The notes below the pieces were generated by a model, which saw only the letters and a list, made by a program, of their open reading frames with translations, searched no databases and had not been told where the DNA came from. Below, piece after piece: positions 9,651 to 18,144 of a DNA stretch of 64,000 nucleotides (the stretch's first letter is position 1; every line of letters begins with the position of its first letter). The stretch is from OCS155 cluster bacterium AG-349-E07 (GTDB taxonomy: Bacteria > Actinomycetota > Acidimicrobiia > Actinomarinales > Actinomarinaceae). The position numbers were made by a program, and so were the translations under genes. The stretch covers positions 163,452-227,451 of the forward strand of contig QCCZ01000001.1 of NCBI GenBank assembly GCA_003281085.1, in the 5' to 3' direction.

Positions 9651-10670
9651 CTAGTCAGTATTTCTTAGGTTCTCCACAATTAATTCAACAGCATCTATTA
9701 AAAACTCAGGGTAGGATTGACCTTCTTTTAAGGTTTCAACCCACAATCCTTCTACTGCTTTAATTCCAGTTTCTGCAACAATTGTTTCCGCATACACAGA
9801 AGGTGCCTCTGCTTCAATAAAGATAACTTTTACACTGTTGTCTTCAATTACATCAATGACACCAACAAGTTGTGAGGGTGATATTTCATTACTTGAATCA
9901 AGATTTGGAATTATTGTTGACAACACTTCAAGTCCAAATTTAGCTTCTAAATATCCTAACGATTCATGAGTTGTTATAAGCTTCCTGTTTTGAGACGGAA
10001 CTGTAGATATTAAGTCAGATACCTGACCTACTAGACCTTTTAACTCATCTGTATAAGCACTTCCAGCTGATTGATAGCTTGCAGCATTACTTGGATCAAG
10101 TTCTACTAATTTACCCTCAATATATTCAGCTGCATATATAACTCTATTTGGGTCAAACCAAAAGTGTGGATCATAAGCTCCGTGGCCATGGCCTTCATGG
10201 CCTTCTTCGTCATCATGGCCTTCTTCGTCATCATGGTCATCGTGACCTTCTTCACCGTGAGCATCATGTCCGCCTTCTTCTTTGAATTCAATAGGAAATA
10301 CATTTTCACCAACTTCAGCTAAAATATTTCTGCTACATGCTGAACTTTCGAGCAATTTAACAACTGCTGCCGGTTCATATTTCAACCCTGTGTAAAAAAC
10401 TAAATCTGCATCCGCAACAGTGCCAGCATCTTGAGGTGCTGGTTCGTATGAATGTGGATCTGCCTCAGATGGCATAATGACAGTAAGGCTTATATTGTCA
10501 CCACCTACTTGACTAACAAATTCACCAATCATGGGGGTCGTTGCTACAACATTAATTTTTCTATCTTCTATTACCGGACAGCCAGATTCATCTGAACTAC
10601 CTCCGGCACAAGCAATAAGCACTATTGAAAGTGCAATCACCCCAAATTTAAATAACTTATTGTTTTTCAA
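9651..10670 (-). CDS. znuA: Zinc ABC transporter substrate-binding lipoprotein with His/Asp-rich loop
   Basis: Lipobox LIACAGG; GHDAHGEEGHDDHDDEEGHDDEEGHEGHGHG loop; DPHFWFDP motif. Confidence 0.93.
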   Translation of the reverse strand: MKNNKLFKFGVIALSIVLIACAGGSSDESGCPVIEDRKINVVATTPMIGEFVSQVGGDNISLTVIMPSEADPHSYEPAPQDAGTVADADLVFYTGLKYEPAAVVKLLESSACSRNILAEVGENVFPIEFKEEGGHDAHGEEGHDDHDDEEGHDDEEGHEGHGHGAYDPHFWFDPNRVIYAAEYIEGKLVELDPSNAASYQSAGSAYTDELKGLVGQVSDLISTVPSQNRKLITTHESLGYLEAKFGLEVLSTIIPNLDSSNEISPSQLVGVIDVIEDNSVKVIFIEAEAPSVYAETIVAETGIKAVEGLWVETLKEGQSYPEFLIDAVELIVENLRNTD

Positions 10671-10693
10671 TTAAGTCTCCTTCTAATTACAAT

Positions 10694-10714
10694 AAATGAG
10701 AATAAGTCTCATTT
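10694..10714. promoter_or_regulatory. Zur/Fur-type operator 1
   Basis: AAATGAG-AATAAGT-CTCATTT, perfect 7-7-7 inverted repeat. Confidence 0.8.
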
Positions 10715-10731
10715 ATTAGATTGTCAAGTAT

Positions 10732-10752
10732 AAATGAGAATTTATCTCATTT
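10732..10752. promoter_or_regulatory. Zur/Fur-type operator 2
   Basis: AAATGAG-AATTTAT-CTCATTT, same arms as operator 1, centre 38 bp away. Confidence 0.8.
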
Positions 10753-10781
10753 TTTTTGATACGGTAATCTATAATTAAAAC

Positions 10782-11219
10782 ATGTCAGAAAGCTCAAGAA
10801 AAATTTTATCAGATAATAATGTATCAATCACAAATCCGAGAATTCTTGTTCTAGAAGCACTTATGGAGAGTCGAAATCCGCAAACGATTGACGACCTTCA
10901 AAAAAAGTTAGAAAATAAAGTAGCGAAGTCAACTCTATATCGAGTCTTGGGAGACCTTAAAAAAATAAATGTTTTACACGAATTTACCTCTCCAGACAAT
11001 ACAACAGTTGTTGAACTACTGCTGCATGATGACGAACATCATCATCACTTGTTTTGTGGTGACTGCGGTGAGATTATTGATGTTGGTTTAAGTAATGAAT
11101 TTGAAAAGCTTTTATCAGAAGAAATCAAAAAAATTGAAAGAAAGTTTAATTTTCAGATAAATGACCATAGGGTCGAAATGTTTGGTACATGTACCGATCA
11201 GTGTTCTAACTGCAAATAA
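10782..11219 (+). CDS. zur: Fur-family metalloregulator (probable Zur)
   Basis: HHHHLFCGDCGEIIDV plus C-terminal CTDQCSNC; divergent from znuABC. Confidence 0.85.
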   Translation: MSESSRKILSDNNVSITNPRILVLEALMESRNPQTIDDLQKKLENKVAKSTLYRVLGDLKKINVLHEFTSPDNTTVVELLLHDDEHHHHLFCGDCGEIIDVGLSNEFEKLLSEEIKKIERKFNFQINDHRVEMFGTCTDQCSNCK

Positions 11220-11221
11220 GT

Positions 11222-11401
11222 TTAAAAGATTAAAGCTATCAAATTTGCGTTCAACAGCATAGATTGAATAACCTCAAATGAATGAATTTGCTCAGGTGTG
11301 GTAGTGATTGGTATTGTCATATATTCACCATCGAAAACATTTTCTACAGCTAAAGCTGTTTCAATAAATTCGTTCTGAGTAATGTTGCAAACTATACACA
11401 T
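11222..11401 (-). CDS. Small hypothetical protein with N-terminal CxxC (59 aa)
   Basis: MCIVCNITQNEFIETALAVENVFDGEYMTIPITTTPEQIHSFEVIQSMLLNANLIALIF; fills the gap; shorter than the ORF-track cutoff. Confidence 0.45.
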   Translation of the reverse strand: MCIVCNITQNEFIETALAVENVFDGEYMTIPITTTPEQIHSFEVIQSMLLNANLIALIF

Positions 11402-11476
11402 AATGATTTCCCTGTTTAATCAGTTTTAATTCTAGTGGAGATTTTGTAATTGGAAAACATATAATGAGGTTACCAT

Positions 11477-12712
11477 ATGTTAATTGAACAAAACTTAAAT
11501 CACGGAATCATAAATGTAGGTGACTTGCCCATTCCTTTTAATATGGTTTTAAATGCTGCTGTTTTGACTGTAGTTGTTACTTTTGTATTTTTGAAGGTTT
11601 CCTGGAAGGAATCAATCTTAACCTCTGAAGAGAGACTTTTTTCAACAAAGCAATCCCCAAGTGGGAAGCTTCTAGGTCTCTTGGTATTAGTTTTATTAAC
11701 TGTACCTGGTTTAGTAAACAATGAAGCAGCTAAGGTTTCAGTAACTCCCTTAGTTTTGTGGGTTTTCTTGTGGATTGGAGTTCCAGTTCTTGGACTTCTT
11801 TTTGGTGATTTGTATGCAAAGTTCAATCCTTTGTCAATAATTGTGAATCAAGAAGGAGATTCTAAAAATGTATATGTTGCGTCGTTCCTATTTATTTGTT
11901 TAACTTGGTTTGAACTAGTTTGGACTAAGCCTGGCAATCCAAGACATATCGGTATCGTGTTTTTAATGTTGATTGTTGTTGTGTCGCTTGTACAAAAGTT
12001 TTACAAAAAAACTATTATCGAAGTTGATCCTTTGCTTGTCCTACATCATCTTTATAGCAAGATGAGGATTACCAATAAAGCTCCTGTTTTCAGAGGTCTT
12101 TTAAACAACCTTTCCAATCTGGCTCAGCTAAAAGGAATGGAATACTTTATTCTTCTGATGATTGGAACAGTTACTTATGACGGACTGAGAGAGACAACAT
12201 TTTGGTTCAACCTATTTGGAACTAGAAGCTATGAAACATCTTTTTCAACAATTGCTTTTCTCTTAATGAATTTGATTGTCATAATTTTTTATAGGTTTGC
12301 TTGCTATTTTGCGATACGTGTAAGTGGAGAAAATTATGATCTTAATGAAATCTCGCTTAAATTTGGCCACACTATGCTTCCAATTGCTTTTGCATATCAT
12401 GTAACACATTACCTAGGGCTACTCTTGTTTGAGTCTCAAACATTGTTATATAGACTTAACGATCCTCTAGGTTTTGGGTGGAACCTATTTAACGCACAAG
12501 AAACTACTATTGATTATTTTTTGGAGCCAATTGTTTTATGGACAGTTATGGTCATCGTTACTCTTGCAGGACATATGCTAAGTGTGGTTTTAGCTCATGA
12601 TTTGTCGGTTAAAATATTTGGGCATCAAAAAAGTGATAAAACACAATATATTTTCTTATTTATAACAGTGGCATTAACATTGCAAGCTTTATTTGTACTG
12701 AGTGTTCCATAA
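11477..12712 (+). CDS. Polytopic membrane protein of the actinobacterial family often annotated 'fenitrothion hydrolase'
   Basis: N-terminal HGIINVGDLPIPFNM and many TM segments resemble that family from memory. Confidence 0.55.
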   Translation: MLIEQNLNHGIINVGDLPIPFNMVLNAAVLTVVVTFVFLKVSWKESILTSEERLFSTKQSPSGKLLGLLVLVLLTVPGLVNNEAAKVSVTPLVLWVFLWIGVPVLGLLFGDLYAKFNPLSIIVNQEGDSKNVYVASFLFICLTWFELVWTKPGNPRHIGIVFLMLIVVVSLVQKFYKKTIIEVDPLLVLHHLYSKMRITNKAPVFRGLLNNLSNLAQLKGMEYFILLMIGTVTYDGLRETTFWFNLFGTRSYETSFSTIAFLLMNLIVIIFYRFACYFAIRVSGENYDLNEISLKFGHTMLPIAFAYHVTHYLGLLLFESQTLLYRLNDPLGFGWNLFNAQETTIDYFLEPIVLWTVMVIVTLAGHMLSVVLAHDLSVKIFGHQKSDKTQYIFLFITVALTLQALFVLSVP

Positions 12713-12756
12713 AATATTCAAGCGACGTATAGTTTTTACTACTAATATTTCGGTAA

Positions 12757-15180
12757 ATGTTAAAAATAAGTAATAAATTAATCGTCTTATTCTTGTTTTT
12801 TTTAGTTGTTTCTGCCTGTTCAAGCAGTGATTCCTCTGGTCCTACATTGGTTGAGATATCTTCTGATGAAGAAAGTCAAGATTTTGAAGAAGAAAATGAT
12901 GATGATGAAGAAGATAGCGATGAAGAAGAAACAGATAATGAAGTTGAAGAATTTATACCTCCTGAATTACCAGATTTACCAGATCCAGCACTAAGTTCTT
13001 CTCAATGGAATCAAGTAAATGGACCATTTGGTGGAACCGTAACAAGCTTATTTAAAACTGTAGATGGATACTGGGCAACTACAACAGATAACTCTGGGTT
13101 TGCCGATAGTAACTTATATTTTATTGACAAAGAAACTTTTACTTGGGAATTGAAAAAAACTATAGGCGGAAATATGGCTGGAGTTGTTGTTGGTAAACAT
13201 AATCCAGATGGAGTCGCTTTCATTACAGAAGCATCAAACACATCAGACTCAAAATTATTTATATCACTCGACAAAGGCCTCACATGGACAGAAACAAATC
13301 CCGCAGGAAATTTTGAGTCTCGTGTGGTTGAATATACAGGAATTGCTATTGACAAAACTATGGATTTTTTATATGTAGCAGGTAGATATTTACCATTTGG
13401 AGAAGACTGTGAAGATGATGAAAATGGAGATTGTTCTCCAATAGAAAACTCGGCTGTTTATATTTCTCCTGATTGGGGAGAACAGTGGACAAGAACTAAT
13501 CCCGTGCCAAAAGGGGTGTTTGAAGAAATTGAGCTAGAAGAAGGTCAAGAGCTTGATGAAGAAGAAATTGATAGAATCGAAACCGTATATGTCGATCCAC
13601 AAAATCCAAGCATTATTTTTGTTGGAACTGACAACCTAGTAGCAAAAACCGAGGACTCGGGAGAAACTTGGAAAATAGTAAGTGAATCTTTTCATAGGTC
13701 CGATGTAAATGGTATTGCTATTCATCCAGAGAACTCAGACGTAGTTTATGTAAGAGTCGGGAAATATACTTTTGCCGATTGTTTTAATTTAGAAGATGAA
13801 GACCCAGATTATGAAGAAGATGTTGCTAGGTATTGTGCTGGAATTTACAGAAGTGTTGATGGAGGTAGTAGTTGGGTTTTACTAGATGGTGTAAGTGGAG
13901 ACCCTTCTGAAGGTGGTGTTTATGTAGATGATTTCAATGAGAATGTAGTTTATTCTGTGTTTTCAAGAGTTACGTTTATTAGCAAAGATGGGGGTAGTTC
14001 TTCTGAAGAATTTCTAAGCACTAGCGAACACCCAATAATTCCTGATGTGGGTGTTGAAATAATAATGACAGGTGAGAATAGTACAGAAGTAATTATGGCT
14101 GGACTTCAAGGAGTGTACAGAACATACGACGAAGGAAGTAGTTGGATTGAGACAAATACTGGATTTGTTGGTTCTGAGGTTGTTGATATAGCAACTGCTA
14201 CTGATGGAACAATGTATGCAACAACTTACAATATTGGAATATTTAAAAGCATTGATAATGGTAAAAATTGGGGTTTTGCCTCTTTTGGAATTAAAAATTG
14301 GTACGGAATGCAACTAGCTCCTCACCCCATTGATCCAGATATTGTATTTGCGACATTTGGTGGTGGTGTCTACAAGTCCGAAAATGCTGGGGGGTCCTGG
14401 GAAATTATTGGTGGTGCGGATCTCTGTGACGATCCAGAACCAGGAGGTGGAAACTGTCATTATCACGGGATAATAGTTGAGACAGAAAGCCCCTATAAAG
14501 TATTAGTAGGTAGTGGAGGTGATCAATCAGCTAAAAGAGGAGTGGGTATCACAGGTTCTGAAAACTTAGGTGAATCTTGGAGAAACTCAGACGATGGTTT
14601 TACTCGAGATGTTCACGTAAGCAAATTAGTTATAGATCCAAATAATAGTGATGTGTTCTATGCCACTACTCAGGGTCAAACAGACTACACGGATAAAATA
14701 GGTGATGGTGCAGGTGTTTTCAAAAGTGAAGACAGAGGTTCAAGCTGGGAACAAATAAATACTGGTTTGAACACTTTAGAGACAAATGTTTTAGTTGTTG
14801 ATCCAAATGATTCAAATACTCTTTACCTAGGTACTGACGATGACGGACTTTATAAAAGCACTAATGGAGGAGCAAACTGGACACAGCTTAATGTACCACA
14901 AATATCTGAACCATTTGGTGTGGGTGATATTGCAGTTGATCCAAAAGATAGCAATATGCTTTATTTAGCAACAGTCGATTACTTTAGGCTTGCAGGAGAA
15001 AGGGGTGCATTAGGAGATTTTGGAATCTATAAAAGCACTGATGGTGGAACAACGTGGGAAGATTTTAATAAAGGATTACTACATCCTGGAGTGTTTTCTT
15101 TAGAGCTGAATCCTGAAACAAGAATTTTATATGCTGGTACAAGAGCTGGTGGGGTTTACTGGATAAGCCTAGATGGCTAA
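12757..15180 (+). CDS. Secreted lipoprotein with acidic linker and BNR/Asp-box beta-propeller repeats
   Basis: Lipobox LVVSACSSS; poly-Glu/Asp stretch; repeated SxDxGxxW-type boxes (SLDKGLTW, SVDGGSSW, SIDNGKNW, STNGGANW, STDGGTTW). Confidence 0.8.
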   Translation: MLKISNKLIVLFLFFLVVSACSSSDSSGPTLVEISSDEESQDFEEENDDDEEDSDEEETDNEVEEFIPPELPDLPDPALSSSQWNQVNGPFGGTVTSLFKTVDGYWATTTDNSGFADSNLYFIDKETFTWELKKTIGGNMAGVVVGKHNPDGVAFITEASNTSDSKLFISLDKGLTWTETNPAGNFESRVVEYTGIAIDKTMDFLYVAGRYLPFGEDCEDDENGDCSPIENSAVYISPDWGEQWTRTNPVPKGVFEEIELEEGQELDEEEIDRIETVYVDPQNPSIIFVGTDNLVAKTEDSGETWKIVSESFHRSDVNGIAIHPENSDVVYVRVGKYTFADCFNLEDEDPDYEEDVARYCAGIYRSVDGGSSWVLLDGVSGDPSEGGVYVDDFNENVVYSVFSRVTFISKDGGSSSEEFLSTSEHPIIPDVGVEIIMTGENSTEVIMAGLQGVYRTYDEGSSWIETNTGFVGSEVVDIATATDGTMYATTYNIGIFKSIDNGKNWGFASFGIKNWYGMQLAPHPIDPDIVFATFGGGVYKSENAGGSWEIIGGADLCDDPEPGGGNCHYHGIIVETESPYKVLVGSGGDQSAKRGVGITGSENLGESWRNSDDGFTRDVHVSKLVIDPNNSDVFYATTQGQTDYTDKIGDGAGVFKSEDRGSSWEQINTGLNTLETNVLVVDPNDSNTLYLGTDDDGLYKSTNGGANWTQLNVPQISEPFGVGDIAVDPKDSNMLYLATVDYFRLAGERGALGDFGIYKSTDGGTTWEDFNKGLLHPGVFSLELNPETRILYAGTRAGGVYWISLDG

Positions 15181-15500
15181 ATTCTAGCTATCTTTTCACC
15201 ATCTTTGTTAGTAAATTGTCCTGTAATAATAAGGATCAAATCTATTAATAGCCATATTCCCAGGCCTCCAAAGGTGAAAAGCATTAATATTCCAGTCCCT
15301 GTTTTTCCGACATAGAATCTGTGCGCTCCTATAACTCCTAGGAGAAATGCTAAAAGCAAAGTTACAACCCACTGAGAATCGCTTTCTGATGGGCTACTTT
15401 GTTTAAGAAGTTTTTCTTTTTGTACGTCAAACTCTTCTTGAGATATAACCCTATCTCTGAGTAGTTCATTTAGCTTTTTAATTTCGTCTGCAGTGCTCAT
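15177..15500 (-). CDS. SHOCT + TM2 domain protein
   Basis: IKKLNELLRDRVISQEEFDVQKEKLL (SHOCT) and GVIGAHRFYVGKTGTGILMLFTFGGLGIWLLID (TM2). Confidence 0.85.
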   Translation of the reverse strand: MSTADEIKKLNELLRDRVISQEEFDVQKEKLLKQSSPSESDSQWVVTLLLAFLLGVIGAHRFYVGKTGTGILMLFTFGGLGIWLLIDLILIITGQFTNKDGEKIARI

Positions 15501-15510
15501 GTTTCTAATG

Positions 15511-16773
15511 CTATTTTAGCTTATTTTCTATACTTGCGACCCTTTCAGCAATTGGAGGGTGTGAATAATAGTAAGAACTGTAAAACGGATCGGGAGTTAA
15601 ATTAGATGCATTATCTTTAGTGAGTTTTAATAAACCAGATATCATGTGTTCTCCGTCAGTAAATTGAAAGGAAAAATCGTCTGCCTCAAATTCTCTCTTC
15701 CTAGATAAAGCTGATGTTATAGGTTTAGTAAAAAATGTATAGGAACCAATAACTAAATAGAACATTAAAAACTTTGAATACACTGTTAAATTATCTAATC
15801 CATGGGCTATAAAAAAATTATCGCTCTTAAATATTTCATTTAAAATATAAAACCCTATGAAACCAAAAACTAAAGAGCTAATTAATGTTTTACGAATATG
15901 TCCTAGTTTATAGTGACCCAGTTCGTGCCCAAGTATTGCTTCCATTTCGTCAGGGTTAATTGTTTTTAGAAGTGTATCAAAAAATACAATTCTCTTATTT
16001 TTTCCAAAGCCTGTGAAGAATGCATTACCGTGTGTGCTACGCAAGCTTGCATTCATCACAAATAAACCTTTCGATTTAAAATCGACTTTTTCTAATAATT
16101 TTTCAATTGGTTTTTTAAACTGTTCGTCATCTAATGGTTCAAATTTGTTGAATAAAGGCATAATTAATACTGGGTATAAAAAGAAAATTATGGCCTGTAA
16201 GGTAAAGACTGCAGCAAATGCATAAATCCACCATAGATCACCCGCGCTAATAATAATAAAAATTACAGTTGCATAAAGAATAGAAGATATTGCGCCAGAA
16301 ATAAGGAGTCCTTTAAATATGTCAGTAATAAATGTTTTTCTGGTTGTTTTGTTAAAACCATGTCTTTCTTCAATCACAAAAGTTGAATATATTGATATCG
16401 GAATTGAAATTATCTCTTCAACAATTATTAAAAGCAATCCAAGAAGTACTGCTCCCAAGACATTTGATGAGGTCATGTCCATAACAACTTGAGTTAAATA
16501 ATTAAGTAGGCCTCCGATTGTAAAAATGATAAGAACAACTGAGCCAAATAAAGCAGTAAATATCTGAAATTTAATTCGATCAGTATTGTAGAGGATTGAT
16601 TTTTTGTACTCTTCTTCTGTTACAACATTCTTAAATCTAGGCGGTACAGAGTCTTTGTTATTGTCAATAGATTTAAGGTTCCTTATTTTTAAATAAGTTT
16701 CTAATAAAAACTTGATCAATATGAGAGTAATAAAAATTTGGGTAAAATTTGTGGAATTTAGAAAATCTTGCAT
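15511..16773 (-). CDS. M48-family Ste24-like membrane metalloprotease
   Basis: HELGHYKLGH zinc motif; EFEADDFS; FVIEERHGFNKTT. Confidence 0.92.
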   Translation of the reverse strand: MQDFLNSTNFTQIFITLILIKFLLETYLKIRNLKSIDNNKDSVPPRFKNVVTEEEYKKSILYNTDRIKFQIFTALFGSVVLIIFTIGGLLNYLTQVVMDMTSSNVLGAVLLGLLLIIVEEIISIPISIYSTFVIEERHGFNKTTRKTFITDIFKGLLISGAISSILYATVIFIIISAGDLWWIYAFAAVFTLQAIIFFLYPVLIMPLFNKFEPLDDEQFKKPIEKLLEKVDFKSKGLFVMNASLRSTHGNAFFTGFGKNKRIVFFDTLLKTINPDEMEAILGHELGHYKLGHIRKTLISSLVFGFIGFYILNEIFKSDNFFIAHGLDNLTVYSKFLMFYLVIGSYTFFTKPITSALSRKREFEADDFSFQFTDGEHMISGLLKLTKDNASNLTPDPFYSSYYYSHPPIAERVASIENKLK

Positions 16774-16796
16774 GTATCGATTTTAGACTAAGTGTT

Positions 16797-17360
16797 TTAT
16801 AACCTTAAAGTTTTTTCAATTGTTTCGTAAACTTTATCTTCAGTTTTTTCCAAATAGGATATTAATTTTGACTCCTTCTTTTCCTTTTCTTTCCAAAATG
16901 GGGTCATAGCATTCCATATCCCTTCCCCTTTTAATTTCGAATAAAAAGAAGCACCGACATGTACAGCAATAAGGACGTAACTTAAAAAGGCAGAAAATTC
17001 ATGTAAACCTATTGCTAGTTCAATCCCTCCAGCGCCTATAGAAAAGAGCCCTGCAATCAAAAGTCCAGTCAGTGGAAGCATTACAAGAGTAAAATATACA
17101 AGCTTATGTACAGATTTTGCGATGAACAAATGGCCTTTACGAATTTCAATATTTGCACCCAGCAAGGTTTCAGTGTCTTTCATGTAAAAATACCTGATGA
17201 AAACAATAACTAAAAACGCAACCGCAAATAAGATTTCGAAATTTAACAAAGCTGGATCTTCAAGTTCTGACAAATCTCCTACTTGTTTGAATATTCCATA
17301 TGCATAGAGAATTGAAAAACTCCAGTGAATAAATTTAGCTAAAGGTGTGTGCGATTTCAT
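16797..17360 (-). CDS. Cytochrome b561-like membrane protein
   Basis: FIHWSFSILYAYG, KSVHKLVYFTLVMLPLTGLLIA, LHEFSAFLSYVLIAVHVGASFY. Confidence 0.75.
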   Translation of the reverse strand: MKSHTPLAKFIHWSFSILYAYGIFKQVGDLSELEDPALLNFEILFAVAFLVIVFIRYFYMKDTETLLGANIEIRKGHLFIAKSVHKLVYFTLVMLPLTGLLIAGLFSIGAGGIELAIGLHEFSAFLSYVLIAVHVGASFYSKLKGEGIWNAMTPFWKEKEKKESKLISYLEKTEDKVYETIEKTLRL

Positions 17361-17369
17361 ACCAATATT

Positions 17370-18140
17370 TTACTGTCCAAATCTTCTTTCTCTTTGTGCG
17401 TACTCTCTTAAGCACCTCAAAAAATCAATCTTTCTAAATTCTGGCCAATATACGTCTTGAAAAATAACTTCTGAATAAGCGCTTTGCCAAAGCAAGAAGC
17501 CAGAAAGTCTAGATTCTCCACTAGTTCTTATTATCAAATCTATATCAGGGGCTTCAGGAGAATAAAGGTGTTGTCTTAACTGTTCATCAGTAACGTTTTC
17601 GATCAATCTGTCAAAATCGTTTTCTTGATTCCTGTTTTCGTCGATTAGTCCTTTAATAGCATCTAAAATTTCTTGTCTACCCCCGTATCCAAGTGCAATT
17701 GTTAAAGTCTTCTGGCCACCTCCTCTGACTTCCTCAAGTTGTTCAATGGTTGTCTGTAAGAATTCTGGAAGAAGATCTGTGCTTCCAATAAATTCAATTT
17801 TAAAATTATCAACAACGTCATCAATTAATAAATCTTCAAATAGCTCATTTAGTATCTCAAAATATGGTTCTAGTTCTTCTTTAGGCCTTGCTAAATTTTC
17901 TCTAGATAACAGCCAGCTGGTTATGTAGTCAATCCCTACATCATCACACCACGCTAAACACTCTTTAAGTCTGGTCATTCCAATTTTATAAGATACTTCG
18001 AAACTTAAGAGACCTTCTTTCCTTGCGTATCTTCTGTGACCATCATGAATTAGTCCTATATGTTTGGGAAGGTTTTCTTTTTTGAGTCTATTTTGTAGAC
18101 GATTTTCATAGATTGAATAAATTAATTTTGGTGATGACAT
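17370..18140 (-). CDS. uppS: cis-Prenyltransferase (undecaprenyl diphosphate synthase family)
   Basis: HIGLIHDGHRRYARKEG; RTSGESRLSGFLLWQSAYSEVIF. Confidence 0.88.
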   Translation of the reverse strand: MSSPKLIYSIYENRLQNRLKKENLPKHIGLIHDGHRRYARKEGLLSFEVSYKIGMTRLKECLAWCDDVGIDYITSWLLSRENLARPKEELEPYFEILNELFEDLLIDDVVDNFKIEFIGSTDLLPEFLQTTIEQLEEVRGGGQKTLTIALGYGGRQEILDAIKGLIDENRNQENDFDRLIENVTDEQLRQHLYSPEAPDIDLIIRTSGESRLSGFLLWQSAYSEVIFQDVYWPEFRKIDFLRCLREYAQRERRFGQ

Positions 18141-18144
18141 TTGC

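Noticed and set aside
10106-10312. 68-aa minus-strand ORF inside znuA
   Set aside because: Out-of-frame product of the His-rich repeat region; znuA is clearly the coding frame
12860-12955. GAA/GAT low-complexity stretch considered as a microsatellite of interest
   Set aside because: Explained by an in-frame acidic linker in the lipoprotein
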